From Panaeolus papilionaceus (lineage: Eukaryota > Basidiomycota > Agaricomycetes > Agaricales): 64,000 nucleotides of DNA. Under the pieces are notes generated by a model that was given only the letters and a program-made list of their open reading frames with translations, made no database searches and was not told the DNA's origin. The position numbers were made by a program, and so were the translations under genes. Below, in pieces: positions 1 to 12,800 of this stretch; the stretch's first letter is position 1, and each line of letters begins with the position of its first letter. The stretch spans positions 186,001-250,000 of the forward strand of contig JADNRZ010000026.1 of the NCBI GenBank assembly GCA_015501605.1, read 5' to 3'.

Positions 1-1040
1 CTTAGTATGGTGAGTATTGATAATATTGCCATTTTGTGATTTGCTGTACCCACACACCGCTCCTAGATCTTGCCCTTCAGAAGACCGGACTTGTCAGTGG
101 CACCCGGAGACTATACTTGAACCTAAATAAATTTGAAACTGATTTGTATATCTGTACCACCTACATAGCATACTTGAGAACTTCGTACTTCTGTTCTGAC
201 TTGTTAGTGAAATGCAACATTTGTAAGGTTGACGAAGTGAACAGAGGGCGGAGGAAGTAGTGCGAATGCGAATAAGAATGATGCGCCGGTGAAGGTGTTG
301 CCCATTGAGTTTCAGATGATGCCTGTGATGATTTTGCGTGGATGGAGAGAGAGCGGAGAGAGAAGGGAGGGGGGTGTGAAACCCAAGAAGGGGGTCGACA
401 TAATTCGGATATGGACGTCGAGGAGGAGGAGTCTGATGAGGATGATAAGGACGACAACGACGACGACGACGAAGGGAGCGATGACGGGGTGGATAAAGCC
501 TCTCTGGCTAAAGAATTTGTTGACAATTTGAGTTGACGCGACGCGTCGTTCACGTGAATTGTTCGCGTCACACTGTGACTTTTCGCGTTCGGCGACTTGA
601 CTTCAGCGGGTTCCACTGAGAATCCACTGGCATCAACAGCCATCAGGATTATGATCATTGCAGCTCTCTCTTCACTCATGGCTTAGGCGACTCGTAATCT
701 GAACCGAAACTCTTTATTCTTATGTTAATTTCAGAGAATACGGAGCCCATGAGACAGTGCACAGAGTCCGCAGACTGAGCCAGAGAGATGACAATCTTCG
801 TTCAATCTAGTGGCAACTCTGTCCTGATTCTTTGAACCAAAAAGCTGGCAATTATTCTCTCTCTCTAACCCAGATGCACTGGGAACTCCGATCTGGATTT
901 TCATCCTGTGTGATGACATCTCATCCAAGTCTGTTTTCACTGGGGTTCTGGGCCGCTGTAGCTGCTATCATGATCCTGATATCCCGATTCCGATATTGGC
1001 TCTCTCAGTCTCAACGTTGAACTTTACTCTTTTAAATTTT
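1..1040. other. Left edge, no supported gene
   Basis: I see no conserved protein here. A short plus-strand frame around 400-536 reads as an Asp/Glu-rich stretch ending in a stop, and its antisense reads as a Ser-rich stretch. Both are low complexity and could be either a relic or chance. The MluI-box/E-box composite motif at 534-558 lies here. Confidence 0.5.
534..558. repeat. Composite ACGCGT/CACGTG element, copy 1
   Basis: A GACGCGACGCGTC core is followed four bases later by CACGTGAA. The sequence after it (GCGTCAC, GTGACTTTT, then CGACTTGACTTC to about 603) resembles the sequence after copy 2 at 3697. This suggests a decayed dispersed element rather than a chance motif. Confidence 0.5.
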
Positions 1041-3696
1041 GGAGACGATTACGCAGGCAGCGTACGAGAACGCACGGCGGGGCCATAGTACTTGGACATG
1101 CGTAGACGCATTGGCGTGATGAATGCAATGCGGCTTGAGTATCCCAAGATCCTATAAATGGTTACTGATTGCGATCTCTGATTTTGGCTTCCCATCCGAG
1201 TGCTGTCTTTCGCTCTTTTGGTTTTTTATTTTTTTCTGTAATCCCCCCAGCCTTTTTTTCCTTCAATTTTATCATGGTTAGGGAATGTTAGGGAAGGGCG
1301 CCGGCGCACGACACAGCGAAATGGAATCTATAACCAGGTCGAAGGTAAGGATCTACATGCTGGCGAGGTCGCCTCTATATAAGTGTGACTACGTGACTGG
1401 GTGACAGAGGAATGGGTGGGGAATAGGAGAGAGGAAATAGGAGAGAGGAAAGAGGAGAACGTGGTGATCCTGACAGGGGATGATCAGGAGGCATCATGAG
1501 AACGCGACGCGGACTATAGTCAGACGACATGATGCAGAAAAGCAGGCTAGTGTTGTTGACTAACTTGAACCTGCTCCTGTCCGCTTGTGATGCCGCCATT
1601 GTGTTCTCTGAGTTAGCTCTCTGTGATCGTGCTCCTTGTCTTTTATGCTCCACACACACTCCTCCCTTCATTTTTTCTCTGTTTTTACTTTTTATGTGTG
1701 CTGTACTTGTCACTTTGAAGGATTGGGAGACATGGCACGAAAGCGCCTCAGGATATCCACGGGCAAGCGACGGAATAGTAGGCTAAGTTGTAGCTTTCGC
1801 TTTTTCCTCGTCTATTGATGAGACACATACGCTGGCGCTTTCGGCATTATCGCACCCCTTGTTCAAGATTTTATCAATCCTATGGTTTTCTCTCCTACAC
1901 CTCTTATTTTTATTTTATGTTTTTTTTTTCAAACAGGGTCTAGCTCTAGCATTTCGAAACCACGCATACAAGTCAATTACTTCACAATTTCAACTCGGCT
2001 CGACTATCATGTCGTGGTATGGCTCGAGTGTGCCTAATTTACGTGAATTAGGGGTTGTTGTTTAAACCTCTGCATCCGACGGCAACGAGACCCTCCTGAG
2101 CGAGAAAGATAGTTCGGTAAATTGAAGCTACCTTAGTTATGACGACTTACCGAGAGTACAGAGTTGCAGCAAAGTGGCTGACTAGAGCTATACAGTGAAG
2201 GAAAGTTCAAGCACGCCTGATCAATAATTGTTAAGAACGTGTACGGGTCATTGACATACCAAGAGTTTCCATCAGCCTCAATGGGACGACAAGTTACTGA
2301 AAAACGAATTAAAATAGTCAGATCCTAGTACTATGGATGCGCATTGCGCAAGCGTTTCAGTGTATAGCAATTGAAATCTCACCGCCTATCGAATCGCCGA
2401 GCGAGGGGATGGTAATGCCCACAAGGCCACTTAGTAAGGCACATATTGCGTGGTTGGATTCCAACAAGATCATTTAACTTTAGCAAGGCAGCAATTAATC
2501 AAGTTGCCGCTACAAACACAAACTTACTAGGCTATTGTTGCAGCATAGGATATTTGGTCGATCGGTGTCACAGCCTGTGGACTGGCGAGTGGTAAGCTCG
2601 ATGACACTGGCTGCAGCGCCGGTAAGGCAGGATAAAGAGAAGATAACGGAGAAAGAAGCGGCGCTTTTGAATTTCATGATGGTTGTAGGCGAGTAGATAA
2701 GTTGCGGGGTTCGAATGAAAGGTCTGGTATGGAATGTGTTGTAGTCCTTACCTTCTTATAGGATACGAGGAGATTCATTACATTGATGAGCCGAATGAAC
2801 ACAGCCGCCCACCAAGTACATGCACACGCCACGGTATGGGGATAGCGACCACACGCAAGATGTCCTATCCGCCACAGATTCTAGCATCTTATCGCATCTT
2901 GTAACACATTCATTCGACTGTCAGCCACCTTTTCGTACATCTCAACCCCCCTCCTCTTCACCTCATCTATTCAGCATCTTCATTTCTTTGTTTTGTTTGT
3001 CCATTTCCGTCTTCCTTCACCCTTCTGTTTGCTTTTATATTCCTTTGTATTCATTTCACCTCCCTTTCTTCTTTTGTAGTTGTCTCACTTGGTAGTAGAT
3101 GACTTACCATCGTCTGTATGCCAGCTTATCTTTCAAATTAGATGACTTTTAACTCCCAAGATTAAATGTCTAGGACTCGTCCTCGTTTTGTTTCGTCTTT
3201 GAATCAATTAACTCTGGATAGTCGTAGTAAATCCAACAGGCTATCCAGATTGTATTGGCTAGGATCCTTTCTGTATTCAAATTCGGATTCCTTTAATTCT
3301 GCCAGAGGTAAAATTTGTGTGGTACATCGGCATATGAGCTACGTACGTACAGTTTTTTTGCCTGTGACTTTGTCTTCTCGTTAGTATGCATCACTGTGAC
3401 TTTTTGGTTCATTCGCCACGGATAAGGTAAGTACTCCTGAAGGTATCGAGCTACGGAACATCTACACTGTATCAACATACTGATAGTCGATGTCACGGGC
3501 ACCTATGGGCCTACCCCTGTATGCCACTGGCAGCCGTCAGTGAAAATTTGTTTAGAGTATACTCGGTTATAGTGTGTAATCCATTAGAATTCCCGCATGC
3601 CTCGTTTTCCAGAGCAGACGTCTCAGCGACGAAGGCATTTGCAGATTTCGATTCAATTTCACACTTCAGTTTCCAGTCAATTTGATAATTGATTTC

Positions 3697-3730
3697 ACGC
3701 AACGCGACGCGTTCCATCCATTCACGTGCA
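3697..3730. repeat. Composite ACGCGT/CACGTG element, copy 2
   Basis: CGACGCGTTC is followed eight bases later by CACGTGCA. GCGTCAC and TCTTCGACTTC follow to about 3780, in the same order as the sequence after copy 1. Confidence 0.5.
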
Positions 3731-6525
3731 GATTGTGTAAGCGTCACGTTATCGCATTAGTCACTTTGAGTCTTCGACTTCCTGAATCCTTGCCAACTTG
3801 AACTTGAACTCATGTTACAAGATCTCTCACTCGCGACCCAGACTCCTCGCGACCTGGATTGAAATGCCTTTCTTTGTTTAATGCAAAGAATGCAAATCTC
3901 CACGTCTCTGGCTACTATTTCCGTGTACATCGAGTGGGAGAGGACTATGAAGTGATAGACCTCATGTTCAGTACACCCGCACTCTGTCTGATTCCTACGG
4001 CGATATCTCATCTTTGTGTTCTGGTTTTCCTTTTATTTCTGCTCTTACTTTCGGTCCCTTCATTGGTCGTTGTTGGATACGCGACTTAGCATCGATTTCG
4101 GCTGCCTCAATCGTTTTCGATCACACCACCTGTTGGTGACGGTAACACAACCGGTATATCTGATATCGCGTCTGGATCCGACATCGTGCTATCGCAGCAC
4201 GCCTATGGGTATGATCTAGTTGCATTTCATTGGGTTGGGATGGGATGGTTTGTCCACTCTTCTCATATCGCTGCATAAAAAGGAAGCAAAACGGCCTATT
4301 GCACAAGAACGAGAAGCAGGTCGCATATGTCAGTTGCAAGGATGCGTAATACCGCAAGCCATCATCCTGACTGGAAGCTTATCTGTTACGCCTATTGCAG
4401 TGCCTATAGCGTTTTCTTGTCTCCAACTGGGAGTTGTTGATGCTGTTATTTGTGCTGAACGAATTCCTTGATTCTCCATATCACTTCTTCTTTCTTTCAA
4501 TCTGTTGTACTTTTTTTATTCCTTCGTTTTGACACCTCACACCTCTCCCCTCCCTCTCTCCATCACAAACACGCAAAATGCCACACGGGAATGTTCATTT
4601 GTCCCACTAGGTGTCAGTGGGTGGGATGCTGTTTGCTTCATATCGCGGTCTTCACTCCTGGTAGCTCGTTGATTGGGCAGAAGTCGTTCTCTGACTTGGT
4701 TTCGTGTGTTTAAATTCTTTTGTATTGATGCCCGCTGCAGTACACAGCCTGATGGACATGGCACACACACAATACGAGAACGATCCAGATAATCGCCATG
4801 GAAGCGTACAAGAAGCCAGTCAGGTTAGTGCTTGCATTTACCACTTGTGCTTGCTCCCCAATGTTTTTCAAATTTGTTCTCAGATCCGAGTTAGTTTTGT
4901 CCCTGAGCATGATCATTCCATTTCCTCGTGGTCTCGTTTTTTTTTTATACCTCTCTTTTCTTTTTCTTTTTTTCCAATTTCATCTTTCTAACCAACCCCC
5001 TTCGGAGACAGCGGATAAAGGAAGCAACACGAGAACGCCAGTGACGGTATATTCATAGGCGCGTAATGGGTCTAGTATCCCTATACTATGACTATGGTTG
5101 CGTTGAACGCAATGTATCCGTGATTTTGTGCTGCCTCACTGGTCCTGTGATGTCAGTCTCTTGATCAGTCGTCTCGTCTACTCTTCCTGTTATCTACCTG
5201 CCACCCATTTTTCTCTCGTTGCGAGGGCACCCGAAGGAAGCGATGCAATGCAACATGGGAACGGAGGCGTCACCTTTGTATGAACCCTGAGTGCAAGAGA
5301 AGACGCGCTTAGCATTTGCGCTCATGCCTCTGTGCTTTTGTTGTCCAAGAAGATGCGCGCATCAGTTCTCTGATTTGCTTTTGGAGTTCCGTTCGGCTCC
5401 CTAGTATATGGAAGTTGTTGGGTTGTTTGAAACCATTTCTTTATTTGGTTAGGTACGAGCAAGGAGCCATACGAGAATGCCAGGAGCATCTTGCTTGGAC
5501 GTGCAGAAGAGCGAGCTACATGTGGTTATAGCTTAGCTGAACCCTGCACTTGCCCATGCTCGAAGAAGCCGCCGGGCGTTCTCTGATTTGGTTTCCAGGT
5601 CTTGTTCACCTTGGCCAGTTGATTTGTTCTCTTCGTTTTTCTTCTTTCTTCCTCATTTTATTTTTATCTTTTTTTCATTATCATGCACAAAGCCTCTTTG
5701 GAGACAATGAGGAAAGCATCATGAGGACACGATTGGGCAACATCATGGACAGGAAGAAGAGCAAGCTTCCTATTGCAAAATGGTCGCTTGACTCTGATGC
5801 TGTCCTTGTTGATTTTGTGATCCACTCGTGTTCTCTGGTTTGGCTTCTCATATCCGGAGGGCTCGTTATCTGTGTCAGACACGACACAATGGGTTTCTTA
5901 ATACATGCAGGATTGCATTGTCACTTTAACTTTCAAATCGCTAACGAGTCCCACCTATCCCCCTCTCTTTTTTACTTGTCTTTTGTGCGATGGAAAAAAA
6001 GGAGATTCTGAATGAAAGCAGCCCAGGGATTGATGCATTGGAATTAAGTGATGAAATCAGAAGCCAAGTTGTGGCCTTTTCTTCTCACTCGGACATACTT
6101 CAAACATCTCTTGGGCAGCTTTCTGAGTTGCTGCTCTTCTTGTCCGGATCCTATTATTTATTTATATTAATTTCAATTCAACAACTTTCTTTCTTGGCTT
6201 TTGTTTTTGCAAGGCCAAGGGTAGCAGTGATGAGAACGAGATGTGTACCAATTCATTGGGTAGGATTAGTGCGATATTGTGATAGAGCACTTTCTTCTAG
6301 TCATTTCTCTCGTACTAGACCAAAGTACACTTTTGGTTTTTTTTCCTCTTCGTTTGTTTGCTCACGCTGTTCTCCCCTTTTTCTTGTTGGCAAACTTGGT
6401 ACATAATCTGCCTCGTCATGCAGGGTATCCGATTGGGCTAAGAAATGGCATTAAAGCTCACAACCTTGTCTCACTTTTTGCCTGCGCTCGCATCACATCC
6501 AAACCCCCTGTTTCGTATCCTAAGA

Positions 6526-6573
6526 TGCGACGCGACGCGTTCTTCATTGGTAGCACGTGCATCATTGCACGTG
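6526..6573. repeat. Composite ACGCGT/CACGTG element, copy 3
   Basis: GACGCGACGCGTTC is followed 11 bases later by CACGTGCA. A perfect 8-base inverted repeat (CACGTGCA, four bases, TGCACGTG) occupies 6554-6573. Two E-box palindromes therefore sit back to back. Confidence 0.5.
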
Positions 6574-9500
6574 TGTCGATGTGTCATCATCGCCTCAGCT
6601 TCAGGGCCGCTATCATTGTCAACGAATCCTGCTCTTGCTGTTGACCTTGATCATCCATCCAACAGCTATATTCATGGTTTATTCAAACCACCGTCAAACT
6701 TTGGTACCGTTCAGGCTTTTGATGATCTTATCTCGTCGTGCCAGTACTTGATCTGAATGGCGTCACGGTTTAGTGAACGTAAATTCAGCCCATACTCAAT
6801 TGATGACGATCGCCGACATCCTGGCTACTCTCCGCAGCGTTGCATGGATTCCGTAATTGTTGTATTTCTTTCGTACCTGGCCATGGAGGATGTCACAGAT
6901 CAAGATCCTTTCCTCTGGACTATGCATATCCATCGAAAGCAACACCACTTGCTGCCAGCGATACACTGCCTTACTACTTTCTATCCCTTCCCGCCACTCT
7001 CCACACAAGGAAGAAAGCTGCAGGAGCACTATAACGAGAACGATGTTGGGAACGTCGAGGACGCGCATCAGAGCAAATCTCCACCCCTTGCGTTTTGTCG
7101 TCCCACCTATCATTCTCTGATTTGTGATTGCAGCTCTCCAAATTCGTCTCTGCATTGAATTCACTCTTTAATCTCTCCTCTCTTTCTCTTTCACCCTCAT
7201 CCCTTTCGTATGCGTCATCCCTTGTTTTTTTATCATCTCCTCTTTCTTTCACTTTTTGTGACAAAGCAACATACAAAAACCCACCACGAGAACGTGGGTA
7301 TTGAGCCGTGCTAGATGCATACAAGCAGTGGGGTGCGATGCACTTGACGTGTCACTCTCTGCTGATTGCTGGAGATGATGCTCCATGATGCGCGTTCTCC
7401 GAATTGGTGTTATGATGTTGATCTACGTTGGATCTACGTGTTCAGTCCATATGACTCTTTATGCATCTGGCATTTTATTCCTCTTTAATGGCTTGTCTTC
7501 ATTTTTTTCATATCCGTCGTTCAGACTCGCTTGTTTTTCACTTTTTCTTTAATTACCGACCCACCCTATCCCCTTTTCTCATTGGAGACAACTAAGGAAG
7601 CAACACGAGAGCGTCACGCATACATATGATATACGCCTAACAAAGCATTGTATTGTTATACTTTGACTGTTTTTGCGTTTATTCCACATGACATAAAACC
7701 GTGCGACGCTCTCCGACTTGCCCTGCGGTTAGTATTCATGGGCAATGATCTGCTCTTCTTCACCTCGCTTCCCTAACCCATACATTCTCCAGTTGTGGAG
7801 AATGTGGATGGAACGTTGCTGTACGGGAACATTTGGTCCAGATCGAGAGTTGGAGAGAGAGGATATCTTCTGTCACAGATTATTTTATTTTGTCTTGGAG
7901 ACTACCAAGAGACCACATGAGAACACGACCGGATGTTTCCTGGATACGCAGACGAGCAGCCAGATATTATTATCATCTCGACGTCGTCTCTGCGCTTGTT
8001 CTATGTGTCATACAATACGACCAATCTCATTCTCCTTGATCATTGTTTCTTCACTTTTCCGCCCAACTCAACCTAGTTGAGTTTCGTTTCTTCCCTTCTC
8101 TCTTTTTATATCACCGTTTTCCTCTTTGCAATACCACTTACGTATCACATGGATAACACAGCAAGGCCCATGCGAAACCGAGGGCATCGCAAATCTAATT
8201 CATACAGGCAGAAGAGCAGGCATGTCTTTGTGTCGCTCATATCTGTTCTTGCATGATACGGAACTTGAAATCATCCTTCGTTTCTCTGTTTTGGCTCTTC
8301 GTGTATCGTCCCCCTTCACCACTTGCTTTTCCCTTTACTGCTGCTCTCCCAATATTTTCCCTCTCCTCTGCCGCTCTGCCTCTCTATTTTGCTGGAGACA
8401 ACCAAATGACAAGGAAGTATCCGTACAACGTCAGTGAGTCGCTACACGCACACAGAAAGCAAGCTATCATTATAGCAAGATAAGCGAAACTCTTTTTTGT
8501 AGTTGACTTGTCGCTGCTTTTGCAATGTGTCCCCCACAGCGAATCTCTTATTTTTGCTTTCCGTTTACGATTTCTTTCTCCTGCCCTTTTGCATAATTTG
8601 GGTGCTTGAGTTCCGGTTTAAAATTGCCTTGTATTTCTCCCTCTCCGTCTTAATTTTCTTTTCCGTATTTTTCATTTCACTTTCCCTTCGTGCGGGCGTA
8701 ATAGACGCAGAGGAGCGATGACGAGAAAGACAGTCCAACACGATTGCCATGCAGGGTATGGGCAAGGCTACGCGCATATGTGTAGTACATTTATAGGCTG
8801 ATACTCTTCTCCCATACCCAAGCGTTCTCCTCGTTCTCCGACTTTGACTTCCCTGATGCTGTGCTGGTGCCTTTTTCTCTTCTCCCCTTTTTCAAGCTTG
8901 TATTCACCCCTTGATAATTGGAGGAGTTCGTCCAAGGAAGCGGCGACAAGGACTGGATTTCAGAGGTGCCCAAGACGGTGCAGATAGCAAACTAGGATCA
9001 TAGCTTGCCTCTGAGCGCGTCTTTCTTGTAAACTCATCCTCCAGACTTATCGCTGGTTTTCCGACGCATTCTCCTTTTTGGCTTCTAATTTTTGTTTGTT
9101 TTATGTTTTCGTTTGCTGCTCCAAGGTTGGCATTGCAGCTCATGCTTCGTGCTTGTCCCTTTGTGTCTCAGTTTCATGGAGAATCCGAGAAGCGGCATTC
9201 CTGGATCAAATGGCGGCCCCGCCCTCATTTTTGTTGACACTTGTCACCGATATTGTTTTCCTTCCTTTCATCTGTGAGGAATACGCAAGCAACGACGAGA
9301 AAGAAATGCGGAGAAGAATGACATACGAGAAAGGTGTAACACTATAAATATCACATATTTTTGCATTTGACCCTTCCGGCTTGTCTGCTCTTTCTGCTGT
9401 TACTCGTTCTCTGACTGTGGCTTGTCGGTTATTGCTCAATACTTTTCTGCTTTATCTCTATCTTTTTCTATGCCATTTTTATTTTCAGGGATGATATGCA

Positions 9501-9781
9501 GGGAGTAGAGCCGGGATCTGGATTCTGAACCAAATGTGAACATGCAGAAGAGCAAGTCGTTTCCATGATTTAACTCTGGTCTAAAGCTACTTCATTCTTG
9601 CTTTCAAGGTCTAAGATGTAAGCTTATGTTAGCGCGGTTTGAATTCTTTTTATCTTCACCCTCTGCATAATTCCTTTGCATGGTTGTATCTCTAACCTTT
9701 GTTGCACCTATCTTCGTGAACGGAATTTCAATAAATATTTGGAAAAAAAAATAAAAAAATAAAAGAAAGTACAAAAAGTGA

Positions 9782-9863
9782 AGTCCCGACGGTGGTTTGA
9801 ACACCGGACCCTGCGATGAAAGGCGAACTGCAATCGCATGCTCTACCACTGAGCTATCGAGAC
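9782..9863 (-). tRNA. tRNA-Cys(GCA) with a 10-base intron
   Basis: Read on the minus strand, the acceptor arm GTCTCGA pairs with TCGGGAC (one G-U pair). The D arm is GCTC/GAGC. The anticodon stem is TGCGA/TCGCA and the T arm is CGGTG/CACCG around TTCAAAC. The anticodon GCA lies at 9829-9831. Ten extra bases at 9818-9827 sit one base 3' of the anticodon, the standard place for nuclear tRNA introns, and removing them gives the 7-base loop TTGCAGA. The discriminator base is U, as expected for cysteine tRNA. The mature length is 72 bases before CCA addition. Confidence 0.95.
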
Positions 9864-12800
9864 GATGCATTCTGGTCTACAGGAAGCCGTGACCGTTCAT
9901 CTCAACATTGTCTAAACACCATATTCTTTCAAGTTTCGTAGACCGCTTGGGACAACGACATGTCGTGTATCAGCAATGACACGTTCACCGCTATAAGGTT
10001 CTTTTTGCACAAGAAGGCCTCCCATTAAATATTTTCATCGATCACCTTTAGAGACACTCCGGGTCTGTGGCCTGAGTCGCGATCGCAACACTACGCGTTC
10101 CGGAAGTACCGGCACGTGCATGTTTCTGGGCTGCACGCGGATAGAGATATGGATGTGGATTCGCAGGGACTCGCTCGCCAATATCCATCCGAGTTCTCTC
10201 CTCGGGGAACGCCTCTTCGTCGAAAAGATGTTATTTTTGTAGTGAGGGATTTAGCGACAGTGCCTCGGTTTGGGATGATGATGAAGACCAGTCATCGCAA
10301 GAGTCCTCGGGTCACGAAAACACTTCTTGAACACTTCAGCATAGCTTTACTCTGTTCGACAACTTCCGACATGTATATAGCCACTCGATCAAAGGTACAA
10401 ACAGATTTATAATTGGATATCAACTATCGATTGGAGTAATTGGAGACTCGAACAGAATTGGACGCGTTCCGCTCAGCTAAGCAATTGGAGAATTGGCGCT
10501 ATGAGAGGAAACTCCCAGCGGGCTATGTAGTCCACTGTCCACAGCGTGTCAGGGTCTGGTTGTTACCCAACAATCCAAAGGGGGACAGTGCAACTGACGA
10601 CCAATAATCCTCATGCATTTCCCATGAATCCAATGTGAAGCAAGAACACCCTGCACATCAACGACCAGCGAGCATGACTCTGATCTACCGTAGTCAGTCC
10701 TTACTTGCTTTTACAACTTACAGCCCTCCATTAATAGCCTGTTTTTGCCGGTCCAAGGTCCACGGTCTCTGCACCACATCGAAGCTGATGTCGCTTAATG
10801 CATCTTTATCACTGAACTCGGCCGAAATGGTTGCTTCCTAGTACCTACTGGTTATGTACTTATGTTCAATCTGAAGGCATGGTGTTCCCTTTAATGATGC
10901 ACCACATTTTATGAGCGGCCTTTGTATCCTCGTATAGTGTTGAACCTTCTGATATCTCTCAACCTGTGATCTTCGAATTTTCGAATTCGGGCATTGTTGC
11001 AAGTTACCCCATCTGAATAATTCTCCTTTGATAAGTATTTGGTGCGTGCAGATGCTTGCGCAGACAGACATCTGAAGACATCTGAAGAGTTTCCCAGTTA
11101 ACCTCGATTGCCGAGTAGATCTAATTTCAAACATCTGATTCGTTGGCGAATGGAGTCAGACAATGCAGTCAGTATTGTGGCTTTAGGACACCTACATTAT
11201 AGTACATATGCCTTATTCAGTGCGAACTAATGTGCTTCCAGGGTTAAACATTCGCCGTCCTGATAAACCTCTCTGTGAGAGAATGGGCGGCGAGGGAATT
11301 GTCGTGCATAGGACATTTAATACCATAGGAAAAAGAAGTGTTAGAACTCAGGACTACACCCACCTGCCTAAATTGTCTACTACACAATACTGATCTTGAT
11401 GACAGACGGTGAAGCAACAAAAAAAAGCTCGATCGACACTTTAAGTCCCTTACTGTCAAAGAACACAAAGAAACCTTCTGACGATGGATGGAACCAATGA
11501 GTCGCTGCCAGTTCGGGGGCGTCTGCCCATCAATGCATCAATCTTCTGATATCGGGACATAAACGCCAACGATCTGACGGCGCTCATAGTCGCATGATCC
11601 TTATTACAACATCAATCCAAATAACAGTTTCTCACAAATTTTATGTCGTATCTCCCGTAAAATTTTCTCAGCGCATAGGGTAAGATGAACATCGACGGCG
11701 TATTCGGGCTGCGGGACATTTTACAGCTGGCAAAGGCAAAACCCTTACACGGGTGCCCTGTCTAAGGATTGGGTAGTCACTTACAGCAGTTTCTCTGGTC
11801 CTCCCTGGAGGATCGAATACAATTTATTTGAACATGTCGGCATTCGCTTTCCCCATCTAATCAGAAACTTGTAGCACCGGGACAAATACGTCCCGACGCA
11901 CGCGAGACTCGCTTGTGTTCCGCTTTTTTTCGTTAAACAAACTATGACGACTCGCTCTCATGCAAACTCAGGTGTTGGCGATGGGCTCGCTCTACCTCAG
12001 CTATCCTCCGGACAAAGGAAAATTTTCACACGGCTCGAGTTGCCTCGGAAACGCTACCAGTGATAATTCCCTGACCGATAATAGAGACATCGATCGCTGA
12101 GGATCTCGGTACATCGTGGGATGTGGTAAGGCTAAACAAAACTACACGTACATGACCACAATCTCTGGCTGTATGAACCATAAGGTGATCTACCAGGACT
12201 AAGTACCCAACACTAGGCCAATCACTTGGATGAGCTCGAAAATAATTCTCAGTCGAACAGCAATTGAGGATCGCCCTAGCCTCACATCGAGTTCTTTTCC
12301 TCATATCACATAGCAGTGACGCCCGATCACGCTCTGGCCCTCATAACCTACCAGACATATCAATTGGTTCCACCTCAACTGGTGTTTTTTCATCGGGCTT
12401 TCGGGTAATTTTTCGATCTTTATGTTTGATGGGCAACGTAATATATCGAACTTTCTATATTGTTCAATCAACCACGATCGTCGGCCTCCCCATGTCGAAA
12501 GCACAAAACCATCCAGCATGGCCGATTCATGATATCCCTTTTTCTTGTCAAATATTTCCTTGCAACTTAATTCTCGGGGATATAAGCTCGTGCCCAATGC
12601 GTGAATGTCCATACGAATTGGAATGGGGGTGTTCAGCCTATGGGGAACCGATCTTAAACATTTATCGATGAACTTCGCCTTTGCCCGAGACTCGTTCCCC
12701 AGATAATAACCCCGTAGTTTAATTTCATATCAATTGAGACCCCCACTTATATGTTCAGTCTGAGTTAATAGGAAGTGTCAGCGACGTCGACGGCATATCG

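Larger units (their letters stand above)
1041..9560 (+). repeat. Degenerate array with a core recurring about every 215-255 bp
   Basis: A loosely conserved core, GGAGACA, then AAGGAAGCAACACGAGAACG, recurs many times on the plus strand. Clear copies end near 1072, 1500, 1740, 4780, 5036, 5254, 5475, 5727, 6236, 7037, 7290, 7613, 7827, 7922, 8430, 8724 and 9300. Many adjacent spacings fall between about 216 and 256 bases, and some larger gaps are near multiples of this. A pyrimidine-rich tract usually precedes the core. About 40 bases after it several copies carry GCAGAAGAGCAAG (near 1530, 5500, 5750, 8212, 9543). TTCTCTGATTTGG-type sequence recurs too (near 4687, 5365, 5579, 7112, 7710, 8838, 9405). 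No open frame is shared between copies. It may be an ancient tandem repeat or satellite, or the remains of a repeated gene. I do not recognise the family. Confidence 0.6.

Noticed and set aside
342..536. Acidic plus-strand frame ending in a stop
   Set aside because: It could be the tail of a decayed gene, but no exon upstream joins it and its composition alone explains the open frame.
161..679. 172-codon minus-strand frame with long Ser runs
   Set aside because: It is antisense to a GA-rich, Asp/Glu-coding stretch. It is low complexity with no domain and no supporting splice structure.
9604..9870. 88-codon minus-strand frame beginning with an HRLDSSVVEH-like sequence
   Set aside because: It is the translation of the tRNA-Cys gene; this peptide pattern is a common false ORF across tRNA genes.
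10116..10412. 98-codon frame and a Ser/Asp/Glu-rich alternative frame at 10241-10330
   Set aside because: No consistent exon structure or family. At most a relic.
11060..11092. Two adjacent copies of a GACATCTGAA-like sequence
   Set aside because: Only two units; too short to call a tandem repeat.
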